The position numbers and the translations under genes are program-made. Shown piece by piece: positions 15,040 through 25,900 of a DNA stretch of 64,000 nt (positions are counted from its first letter, which is position 1; the number at the start of each line of letters is the position of its first letter). The stretch comes from UBA6168 sp964423205 (GTDB lineage: Bacteria > Bacteroidota > Bacteroidia > Chitinophagales > Saprospiraceae). Below the pieces are notes generated by a model. That model did no database searches, was not told where the DNA came from, and saw only the letters and a list, made by a program, of their open reading frames with translations. The stretch is taken from positions 15,136 through 79,135 of the forward strand of contig CAYRDX010000014.1 in assembly GCA_964423205.1 (NCBI GenBank), given 5' to 3'.

Positions 15040-16623
15040 ATGAAAAAACTCTGCCTGTTCCTAATTCTTTTCCTTTTTTGCATTTCTATCATGCGCTCTC
15101 AGGATAAAGCACCAATGCGCACTGAAGGAGAAGGCCCGTTTACCCAACTGATCATCCGGGGTGTAACGCTGATAAACGGCAATAATGCTCCTCCAACTGG
15201 CCCTGTTGACATAGTTGTCGAAAAGAACCGCATTGTGCAAATCCAGAATGTTGGTTATCCGGGCGTGCCAATCGAGCAAAAAAGCCGGCCCAGGTTAAAA
15301 CCCGGCGGAATGGAATTAGACGCTGAAGGTATGTACCTGATGCCCGGTTTTATCGACATGCATGCACACACAGGTGGAAAAGCCCAGGGAGCAGGAGCGG
15401 AATATGTCTACAAACTGTGGATGGCGCACGGAATTACTACCATACGCGACCCAGCCTGCGGCAATGGGCTTGACTGGGTATTGGAACACAAAAATAAAAG
15501 CCTTGCCAATACCATCACGGCTCCAAGAATTTTCGCATACACGTCATTTGGGCAAGGTGCTGAACGCTTCCCTTCCACCCCTGAAGAAGCACGGCAATGG
15601 GTGCGCGACAACGCTCGCAAAGGTGCCGATGGAATCAAGTTTTTTGGAGCACCTCCTGAAATAATGGCGGCAGCCTTGGATGAAAACAAGAAACTCGGAC
15701 TGCGCTCAGCCTGCCATCATGCGCAAATGGATGTCGCCGGATGGAATGTTCTGAACAGCGCCCGTGCCGGACTGACCAGTATGGAACATTGGTACGGTTT
15801 GCCGGAAGCACTGTTCAACGACAGGACGGTACAAAATTACCCACTCGACTACAATTATCAGAACGAGCAAAACCGCTTCGAAGAGGCCGGTAAATTGTGG
15901 AAGCAGGCTGCCCCACCCCACTCCGAACATTGGAACAAAGTCATGAATGAATTGCTGGCTCTTGGCTTTACTTTGGATCCCACCTTTAACATTTATGAAG
16001 CCAACAGAGACTTGCACCGGGCACGGCGTGCTGAATGGCACGAAGATTATTCCCTACCCTCATTGTGGCGATTTTACGCACCCAGCAGAATTAGCCATGG
16101 TAGTTACTGGTTCAACTGGGGAACTGAGCAGGAAGTAGCCTGGAGAGAGAATTACAGGCTTTGGATGGCTTTTATAAATGAGTATAAAAACCGTGGGGGC
16201 CGGGTAACAGCCGGGTCTGACAGCGGATTTATCTATCAGCTTTACGGTTTTGGGTTTATCCGTGAGCTGGAATTGTTGCGGGAGGCAGGCTTTCACCCTC
16301 TTGAAGTCATCAAAGCTGCAACCATGAATGGAGCTGAGGCTCTCGGAATCGCCGACCAGGTTGGAACTGTGCAGGTTGGTAAGCTGGCCGATTTTGTGAT
16401 AATTGAGGAGAATCCTCTGGCTAATCTTCAGGTACTCTATGGCACCGGTGCTATCCGTTTGAACGAAAACAATGAAGCCGAAAGAGTAGGCGGTGTGAAA
16501 TACACCATTAAAGACGGCATCATCTTCGACGCTAAGAAACTATTGGCTGACGTAAGAGCCATGGTGAAAGCCGCCAGAGAAAAAGATGATTTTGAATTAA
16601 CGCAGCCGGGGGTGAAGAATTGA
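15040..16623 (+). CDS. Exported amidohydrolase (imidazolonepropionase/prolidase-like)
   Basis: 527 residues from ATG 15040 (MKKLCLFLILFLFCISIMRSQ, a signal peptide); ATG 15031 is an alternative three codons earlier. Metal-dependent amidohydrolase barrel: PGFIDMHAHTGG (HxH), GADGIKFFG (possible bridging Lys), CHHAQM and MEHW (His ligands), AGSDSG (catalytic Asp), and the C-terminal KLADFVIIEENPL strand that closes the small beta domain. Such secreted enzymes often cleave dipeptides or cyclic amides. The stop codon is the first copy of a 7-base tandem repeat, so the gene end abuts a microsatellite. Confidence 0.9.
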   Translation: MKKLCLFLILFLFCISIMRSQDKAPMRTEGEGPFTQLIIRGVTLINGNNAPPTGPVDIVVEKNRIVQIQNVGYPGVPIEQKSRPRLKPGGMELDAEGMYLMPGFIDMHAHTGGKAQGAGAEYVYKLWMAHGITTIRDPACGNGLDWVLEHKNKSLANTITAPRIFAYTSFGQGAERFPSTPEEARQWVRDNARKGADGIKFFGAPPEIMAAALDENKKLGLRSACHHAQMDVAGWNVLNSARAGLTSMEHWYGLPEALFNDRTVQNYPLDYNYQNEQNRFEEAGKLWKQAAPPHSEHWNKVMNELLALGFTLDPTFNIYEANRDLHRARRAEWHEDYSLPSLWRFYAPSRISHGSYWFNWGTEQEVAWRENYRLWMAFINEYKNRGGRVTAGSDSGFIYQLYGFGFIRELELLREAGFHPLEVIKAATMNGAEALGIADQVGTVQVGKLADFVIIEENPLANLQVLYGTGAIRLNENNEAERVGGVKYTIKDGIIFDAKKLLADVRAMVKAAREKDDFELTQPGVKN

Positions 16624-16710
16624 GAATTGAGAATTGAGAATTGAGAATTGAGAATTGGACCCCGAGTACTCGGGGGAAATTGGAAATTGGAAATTGGAAA
16701 CTGGAAATTG
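16621..16710. repeat. Two microsatellites around a 16-base palindrome
   Basis: TGAGAAT repeated five times (16621-16655, overlapping the stop codon), then the palindrome CCCCGAGTACTCGGGG (16660-16675), then five GAAATTG-type 7-mers (about 16676-16710). Confidence 0.85.
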
Positions 16711-16736
16711 TGAGGTCTCATAAAGTTCAACCTATG

Positions 16737-16946
16737 AGATGCCGCCGAGCTGCCGCACCGTTACACCGTTATACCGTTACACCGTTACACCNNNNNNNNN
16801 NNNNNNNNNNNNNNNNNNNNNNNNNNNNNNNNNNNNNNNNNNNNNNNNNNNNNNNNNNNNNNNNNNNNNNNNNNNNNNNNNNNNNNNNNNNAGATGCCGC
16901 CGAGCTGCCGCACCGTTACACCGTTATACCGTTACACCGTTACACC
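16737..16946. other. Second assembly gap (100 N) with 55-base flanking duplicates
   Basis: N run 16792-16891. The 55 bases at 16737-16791 are identical to 16892-16946, and both contain an 8-base CACCGTTA-type tandem repeat. This is the same signature as the first gap; the repeat length here is not known. Confidence 0.95.
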
Positions 16947-16951
16947 TTTTT

Positions 16952-19900
16952 TCACGGCAATTTATGCGATACGATAAAGTTGGCCAACAATCCCAGGTTC
17001 TCCGGATGTAACAGAACAGTGTTGTACAGTAACATAGCCCTGTCGTTGTTTGGTCCCTGGAAAATTACCTTGCCATCGAGGTTCAGGTCATCCTGATAAT
17101 AACCCGTAAGGATAAAGTTGGCAAGAAATCCTGTATTAGCAGGAGTGGACAGGACGGAAGAGAAGAGGTAAAAAATATCGTTGTTAGGTCCCTGGTACAC
17201 CACTTTGTTGTCACGGTTAATGTCTCCTGCCCACATCATTCGTTTTCCTTCTACAGTCCTGTAACCTAAAGCACCACCTCTTACGCTGTAATTCGGGTTG
17301 ATAAAATCAATAAGCGGAACCGCCGCACTGCTAAGGAATTCCACTCCGTCAGTCATTATTCCAAGGTGATTTCTATGCCGCAGTGAAACGTAAAAGTCGC
17401 GTTCACCGATGTTCTCAAAATACAAGATGCTATCTCCAGTGGCACTGACGACGTTTCCATCCCGGAGCAACAATGCCGATTTAGTTGCAATGATGTTGCG
17501 ATCATTACCTGCATCCCTTAGTTCTATGAGTACCCAGTCTATCACCGCTTTGTCTCCGGTTATAGACAAAAGGCCCGGATTCATTGATTCCCTGTAACCA
17601 CCACCCTTCAATTTGAATCCCACCATTGATGAGAAAGGTTCATTCAGTGGTAAAAGTGAAAGTCTTCTTAGGTCGTCACGCATCCTTCCCGTTCCACTGT
17701 TGTTGAGGTAAGCCCCGGCCAGAATCGCCTTTATCCTCAAGGCAGCAATATTACAGGTATCGTAACGTGAGGTCTGGGTTGAATTACCGCATATATCTAC
17801 GGCTGTCCAAACCCTGCTGGTTACTTTCTTAGTGGACAGCAGAATGCTTCCAACATTATAACTGGTTACCGGTTGTATATCGCAATTGTCTCTGAAGAAA
17901 AGATTTACTCCATATCGAATACTGTCGCTCGTATTTTCACAGAAAAAGATAGAACTGGGCGAAACTGAACCTTCCAGTACGAAGTAGGTAACAGTTTCCG
18001 TAAGGTGGGTGCCACCCGCATAATCCCAGTTCTGAATCCTGACTTCAAAACTGTCGGACAGGACGCCACGGACCCGGATGGTGGCAGGGGTTATGTCATT
18101 GTAAGAAATACCTCCCAAAACGACGACTGGTTTGGTGTACTTCCTTTTGAGTTTGACTCCAGCCCAGGCGTTGGTCAGGTTAATTTGTCCGGATTCGCCA
18201 ATGAATTCTCCGTCCTTGTCCTTCATGTCGGAGTTTGCTGTTAAGCACAAATAGCCGACATTTTCAGCACTGTGGTTAGTTTCGGCATCTTTTGAAGTTT
18301 CCTCCTGGAGATGAATATCTACTGAAGTGGGACTGGCATTGCGATAGCGAATTGAATACGGATCGGATTCCTGGTGGGTTTGTGCCGTAAAGAGTATACC
18401 AGGAGTTTGAGCAAAAATGGGTGCAAAATTCGCCGTTTTCCAATTCTGAGTAACTGAGTTTATCAAACCAGCAACCGCTTTTGTGGTGCCGTTATTGGTA
18501 CCAGGTTCCATTGCAAACCAGGAAACCCTTTCCGGCAAATGCACCCCGTCAGCCAGCTCCTGCTCCACTAATTTCATTTCGAAACCCTTATTCGTTAAGT
18601 TTCGAATGCGTACAGTAGCAGCCGTTGCTTCGTTGGCTGAGTTTACCTGTGCAAAGACTACAGGGACTTGACTGAATATTTGAGGAAATGCGACAGCACT
18701 CCAGTTTCCAGTAATTCCGTTTTCAACTCCAGCCACCAGCTTTTTGCCATTTTCCAGAGTATAAACCCTGAACAATTCCGGAGCAGTCTGGTCGCTTATG
18801 GTGATGACCTGAGAGGCTGAACTGGTGTTTCCGCATAAATCCGTAGCCTGCCAGGTTCGGGTTATGGTATAGTTTCCGCAAGGACCAGCACTGCTCTTAG
18901 TCGAGGTTTCATTAAACTGCATGGACAAGCCAGGGCAAGCGTCAAATCCGTAAACAATTGGCGCAGTAGGAATAATATCGTTACAATTGAAGGTTGCATT
19001 GGCTGGCACATTTGTCAGTACCGGAGCGATGGCATCCCCCATGACGATTACAGCTTTGGCAGTATTACAGCAACCCACCACATTGTTGCATATCTGATAA
19101 ATGAATGAATCCCGGGCACACTCCACTGCATAAGGAGTGTAGGTGATTTTTCCTGTTTGGTCGATGGTAAGATTCCCTCTTGTTGGATAGGAAATGATAC
19201 TGTATGTTACATTGTTCAGGTTTCCGTCATTGAAATTGATATTATCAGAAAATGGAAGACCAGGGCAGACATTGAATACATCATCCACCGTAATGGGCTC
19301 ATACTGAGCCTTACAATCAGGGTCTGCACAGTCCACTAATCCATCGCCGTCGTCATCAAGGCCATTGGTACACACTTCGTCACAGAAAATTACTGTCACA
19401 GTTACCTGACTTGTTGCAGTACAGCCACTTGAGCTGGTCACGGTAACAGAATAGGTCGTGGTACTGAGTGGTGTAACCGTTTTGGAGGCACCAGATCCGA
19501 GGCCGTGGCTCCACTGAATACTGTATGGTGTTTTACCACCCACTACCGTAGCTGTCAGAGTGGTGCTGGTGTTATAACAAATGGTTACATTCTGCCCGGC
19601 ATCGATGCTGGGTCCGCAATCCGGGTCAGCACAGTCGATGAGGCCATCGCCATCTTCATCGAGGCCATTCGAACAATCTTCCGGGCAGTTTTGAACTGTT
19701 ACTCTTACGGAGTCAACATGTTCACAACCATTACTACCCGTCACGGTCACTCTGTATGTTTTTGATACATTGGGATTAACCACTTTTGAACTACCAGTAC
19801 CAAGTCCCTGGTCCCAGGCGTATGTGAAAGGTCCCAAACCTCCGCTAACGCTTGCATTGAGTGTTGTTGTATGTCCGTTGCAGATGGTTACATCGTTTCC

Positions 19901-22900
19901 AGCTTCAGCAGTTGGAGAGGCATTAACGGTAACGGAAACTGTCCCAGTAGCGGTACAGCCGTTACTTCCGGTCACGGTTACTGTATAAGTTGTTGTGGTT
20001 GACGGGCTAACTGATTTGGACGAACCGCTACCCAGGCTATGACTCCAGGCATAAGTATATGGGCCGCTTCCGCCCGCAGCAGAAGCCGAAATGGTGGTAA
20101 AAGTACCGCTGCAGATTGTTGCGGCAGGGCTTGTAGTTACAGTCTGTACAGGATTGACGGTTACCGTGACCTGAGCCAGGGCCGTGCAGCCAATTGCAGA
20201 TGTAACAGTCAGGGTATAAGTGGTGGAAATGGTTGGGCTGACTGTTTTAGTTGCTCCTGTCCCAAGGCCATGACTCCAGGTATATGAATACGGAGCGAAG
20301 CCACCTGCAGCACTTCCGGTGAGCACTGTGGATTGACCGAGGCAAATGGTAACGTTTGATCCGGCACTGGCTGAAAGGAAATTGTGACAGTCGGAGTCTG
20401 CGCAATCAGCCTGGCCATCTCCATCATCATCCGATCCATTTCCGCAAAGCTCTTTCAGGAACGGAGTAGCCACTGCTTCATCATCTTCCAAAGGGTTGCC
20501 GGTATAATTGTTGGGTGTGGAATCGGAGTCTTTTTCGTTGACGGCATACACCTGTGCCACATTTCTGAGGTTGCTGGCGTTGCGAACAGTCGCTGTGATG
20601 GTCAGTGAAACGGATTGATTCACTCCCAACGATGGCCGGTACCAAATACCCGAAACAGGGTCGTAAGTGCCGTTGCCATTATTGCTGACATGGGCGTAAC
20701 TGGACGGCAACTTATCCCTGACCAAAATCCCCGTGGCGGTGGAGGGGCCTTTATTGGTCAGGGTCAGCGTGAAAGTTACATTTTGTCCTATCCAGGAAGT
20801 ATCGGGGCTAACTGTTTTGGTCAATTCCAAATCAATGACGGGGGTAACCCTGACAATGGCACGGGCAATATCGTAGCCAGTTGGTACACCGCTATCGCTA
20901 ACGCGGTAGTAAAAAGTATCCTGGCCGATATATCCATTTGGAGGGGTGTAATAAACATAATCGTCGGCAGGATTACCGGGAGTACCATTGTTGTTGACAC
21001 TTACTGTACCACCTCTGAGGGTTTGGCCATTGGTTGGAGCTGACTGGCTGGTGCCGACAGACAGCAGTAAAACGGAATGGCCGTCGAGTTCGATGTCATT
21101 GGCCAGCACATTTACCAAAGTCGGGATATTAATCCCGGTAGTAGCATTATCATCAATTGCGTCAGGCGGGTTATTTCTTACGTGAATAAATACCCTTCCA
21201 GTATCACACAAAGTAGGTGAACGGTTATCACAAACAATGTAATCGTAGGAATCATTTCCCGAGATGCCCGGGTTTGGAGTATAGGTGATTTTGGAACCCT
21301 GAATAACGGTAACTGTCCCATTAGACGGTTGCAATATTCCCGCTGTCCGGCTCACGGTGAGTACATCGAATTCGGGATCGGTATCGTTAGCCAGTACAGA
21401 TGTCGTAACGGTATTATTGACTGATGTTGTATCGTAATCGTCCGCTGCTAAAGGCCGATCATTAACAAAGGGTGTTACAATGACCACCACAGTAGATGAA
21501 GCGCACAGTGTCGGGTTGCCTTGGTCGCAAACTCTGTAATTAAAGGATACCGTGCCCGTGAATCCAGGACCGGAAGTATATTTTACTGACCCATTCTCAT
21601 TGTTTATCACTGTGCCGTTCGAAGGATTGGATGTAACCGTAACGGTTAGGGGTGTACCTTCAGGGTCATAGTCATTATTGATCACCCTGATTGTACCGGT
21701 TATACCGGTTTCAACATTTAGTGTATCGCGGTTGGCCACTGGAGGAAGGTGGCTTGACATTCCAAAGTTATTGGAGCAATCGGCATTTCCATTGGACAGG
21801 AAAACTGCTGTTTCGAGGTTGTCGGTTACCAAAGCATGCCCAACCAGAAATGAAGAAGTGTTTAATGCCAAGACATAATACCGCAAAGAACTCACAGCAT
21901 TTACCTTGGGCACCTGGTTCCAGAGGAATACAAAAGGCTGGTTTCTGGTTTCAAGAGTATTACTGGATTGCATACTGTTTGTGCCCCAGGAACTTCCGTT
22001 CCAGAGCACATAGCGCAATTGGCTACTACTATTCTGCACAGCCAGCATGATATGATTGGAAACGGCATTGGGATAAACCCACATAGAGTTAGTTGTGGAG
22101 CCTGCTGAGGGACCTGTCATTTCACTGGTCCATCCTCCGCCACTTGTCCATGTTCTGTAGAATACATCAGAGGAGCCGGATTTACCATAAGCTGCCAAAG
22201 CTTTTCCTGAACCGGATTCAAAGGCTATGGCCACGTTTGGAGCAATGGCACTTGCAGCGGCTGAAGTTGCAATGATCGGCGTACCCCATGAGGTGCCATT
22301 CCAAACATTTAACCATGTATTACCCGCTGCGGTCAGAACTGCCAATGCAATCCGGTTGCTGTTGATATCGGAAGCCAGGGTTATCCATTTTGCGCGTGAG
22401 CTGATTGCAATGGTCGGATTGGGCTGGAATAATGCAGGTGACGACCAGGATGAGCCGTTCCATAAAACATAATGCACTGCATAATCTGTAGCCACACCAT
22501 CATTTTTACCATAAGCAGCCATGGCCCTGCCTGTTCCATATTCATAAGCGACGAACACATCTGTAAAGTCGTCATTACCAGATTTACTGTTAAGCGTAGT
22601 GCCATTACCCCAGGACGAACCATTCCAGACCATAGCAAAATCACCACTTGTGTTGGAACCCATTGCTACTATTTCATCAGATCCCGGTTTACTGGCGAGT
22701 TTCACTGTTTTCATCGTTCCGGAAAGAGGAGTAGTTATAGTTGCCGGGGTAGTCCAGATGGCTCCATTCCAAACGCTGAATCTAAGATTTGTACCAGACC
22801 CCCAAACCAGCAAGGCATCACCGCTCAATTGCTCATAAGCCACATCCGCTGTCCACCAGAATGTTTCCGTAACTGTACCCAGTGGGTTGATGCTGAGGTT

Positions 22901-25900
22901 CGACCATGAATCTCCATTCCACAACTGCCCATTGATTGATCCCGCCGTTCCGATACCCACAACGATCTGTTCGTCTCTGGTTGGGGCATTGGCACCCGCC
23001 ATGATGCGCCATCTATCTGAAAAAGTGGCCATATTGGAAGCGGTTCCAAAAGCAGATCCATCCCATGGATTATTCCTAGGTGTATTTGCATCAGACCAGA
23101 TGGCTGTACCAAGAGTAGGATCCGCGTTTTCTGTTCCATACTTATAGGTAATGCGCAGTAAAGGGGCTTTAAGAGAGTTGCCATCAAACGAATATGCTGA
23201 TCTGGAGCCTGTACCTGAAATGAAAAAAGCCATGCTGTTTCCGCTGGCCCATCCCGACCTATTCACAATTTCCTGAACTACGGAGGCTATATTGGGAGTA
23301 GAATAAACAACTTCAGAGGTCCAGGCTGAGGGGCTCCAGTTAACTGATGACGTGGTTTTAGGCCTGTTTGTGATGTTATATGAGGTGGAAGTAAATACTG
23401 TTGCATTATCAGTTGCCTGACCCTGAATGACTAAATTTGTTGCTCCACTGTTGGTATTAGGAGCATCCGGAGCAATTGCAACAAAATCCAAAAAGGCACT
23501 TGTTATTACAGCACCATTAGGTATTGAAAGGCCGTTGAATCGCAAACCAATTTTCTGATTTCCAGAAGGTGGTGAAGTAGCGTCATTTACAATTTCCAAA
23601 TCTGTTGAAGTAAGATACATACCTCCCGGACCTAAATAACTTCCTTCAGGACCTTCTTCTTCGGCATCGTCATTGCCATTATTAACCCTTGATGTCAATG
23701 AAGAAGAAATGAAGTAAACAAAGTTTGTAGTGTCCTGACCAATGGATTCCAGATTAAAAGAGTAATTACCACTGGCTTCAGTAGAAGTGGAATCTATCAA
23801 AATGTCTCCGGCCGTAAACGACCCGTTCTGATCAAGATCCCTGTATAAACGAACTATAATATTTTCAACTCCTGACTCTCCGGAATTGTACAAGGTATCT
23901 GAATTGGCATCGAGAAACACCTTACCTCCAATTGCATTGCCTTCGCCTGGCAAAACGCAAAAAATATTCACAAACACAAAGGCACTGTCACAGCCATAGA
24001 CGTTGCAGATTTTATAGCGGAAGGTATCTAAACCAGAAGCTTCTACCGCAGGGGTATAAACAATGTTCCTTCCATTGACAACCGCCGTTCCTTTAGAAGG
24101 AGTTTTAGAACTGCTCAAAGAGAGGGTTAACCCCAGCTCTGCAAGGTCAATGTCGTTATCCAGAATCGGTATCGATACATTGATACCCTGTGCGACAACA
24201 GCAGTATCATTGATGGCGTCGGGTGGGTAACTCGGAATACTGACACAAGAGCCGGCACATACAGTTAATCCAGTTACTGTTACCAATGACCCACCGGCAC
24301 TAAATGCTGCCGTTGCCAAAGTGCTCCATGTATCGGTCTCCAAATTGTATCTCCAGAATGCTGTGCTGCCCCCCCCTGCTGAAGCGTAAATAAAGGTGCC
24401 ATCAAAAGCCAAAGCACCTCCTGAAGTAACATTAGCGGGAGTATTGGCTTTAGTTACCCAGGTGTTGGTGGTGATGTCGTATTTGTAAAATTTATTGGTC
24501 GAATTACCCCGGAGAGCATAAAAATAGGTTCCATCATCAGTCAAAGCACCGCCATGTTTGATTGATCCCGGAAGTTTTTTAAGGCTCGTCCATGAATTGG
24601 TTGACTTATTGTATCGGAAAAATTGATCGGAAGCGTCACCCCTCACTCCATAAATGTAGGTTTCATCGTAGCCTAAGGAGCCACCCTGGTTGAAATCACC
24701 TGGTGAATTGGCCAGTGCCGTCCATGTGTTGGAAGCGATGTTGTATCTCCAAAATGTTTTATTATTACCACCTCTGGTAGCATAAATATTGGCGCCATCA
24801 TAAACCAATGAAGCACCATCGCCAACATTGGAAGGGGCATTTGCGAGGGTTGTCCAAGTATTACCGGAGATGGAGTAGCGCCAGAATGTGCTGGTACCGT
24901 TACCTCTGAAAGCATAAATGTTTGTGCCGTCTGTTACAAGGGCACCGCCGGTATTTACTGATGAAGGAGCACTTGCCAAACTAGTCCATGTATTGGAGGC
25001 TACATTGTACCTTCTAAAAGTTGTGGAACCCCCACCCTGGAAAGAATAAATCAGTGGGGCGGTACTGGCCACTTTGTATTGACCAGTCGGGCAGCCATCG
25101 GCCGTTATCGTTACCGTCACTGTTGCCTGGGCACATAGGCCCGAAGTATTGCAAATCTTGTAGGTGAAGTTGTCGGTGGTTCTGTTATCTCTGTTTGGTT
25201 GATAACGGATTGATTTGTTTGATCTGACGTCAGCTGTTCCTCTTGCAGGAGGAGTTACTATACTTACCTCAAGGTCTAGTCCCTGGGGATCGCTGTCGTT
25301 GAGAAGTACATTAATGTCAACTTTGTTATCTTCACAAACGGTAGCAGCGTCATTTACTGCAACAGGAGCTGCACTTACACACTGCCTGCGCTCGTAATAA
25401 AGTCCGTTAATAGCTGGTCTGCCTTGCCCCGATACCCTGGTAAACCGGAAAAATCTTACCGGCCCGTTGCTGATGACATAGTTTACTGTGTCCTGAACCG
25501 GGTTTGTCTGATTATTCAGGTTCTTATTGGAAGTAAATGTCTGGGTATTGAAATAGCCGACACCCGTTGTATGGGTACCGTTAAGTGTGCTCAGTACCTG
25601 CAATTGGGCATTGCTGCCATTGTCGGTACCCCAGAATATTTTCAGTGTATCACCTACCAGCAAAGTATCTGCCAGCTGAAGCACCAGGTAGTCTGCATCA
25701 TTGTCAATCAAAGCATAATACAAGCTTGAGTTGGGCACCAATGTGGGCTCTCCAAGAGCCTGAGTAGCATTCGTCATGGAATTTTGAGCAGTAACGGTGG
25801 AGGCGTTTCCGCTTGACACAATGACAGAATACTGATGAGGTAAACATCCATAAGGGCCTACCCAGGAAACGGTGATGGTGACCTTCGCCGTGCTGCAAAG

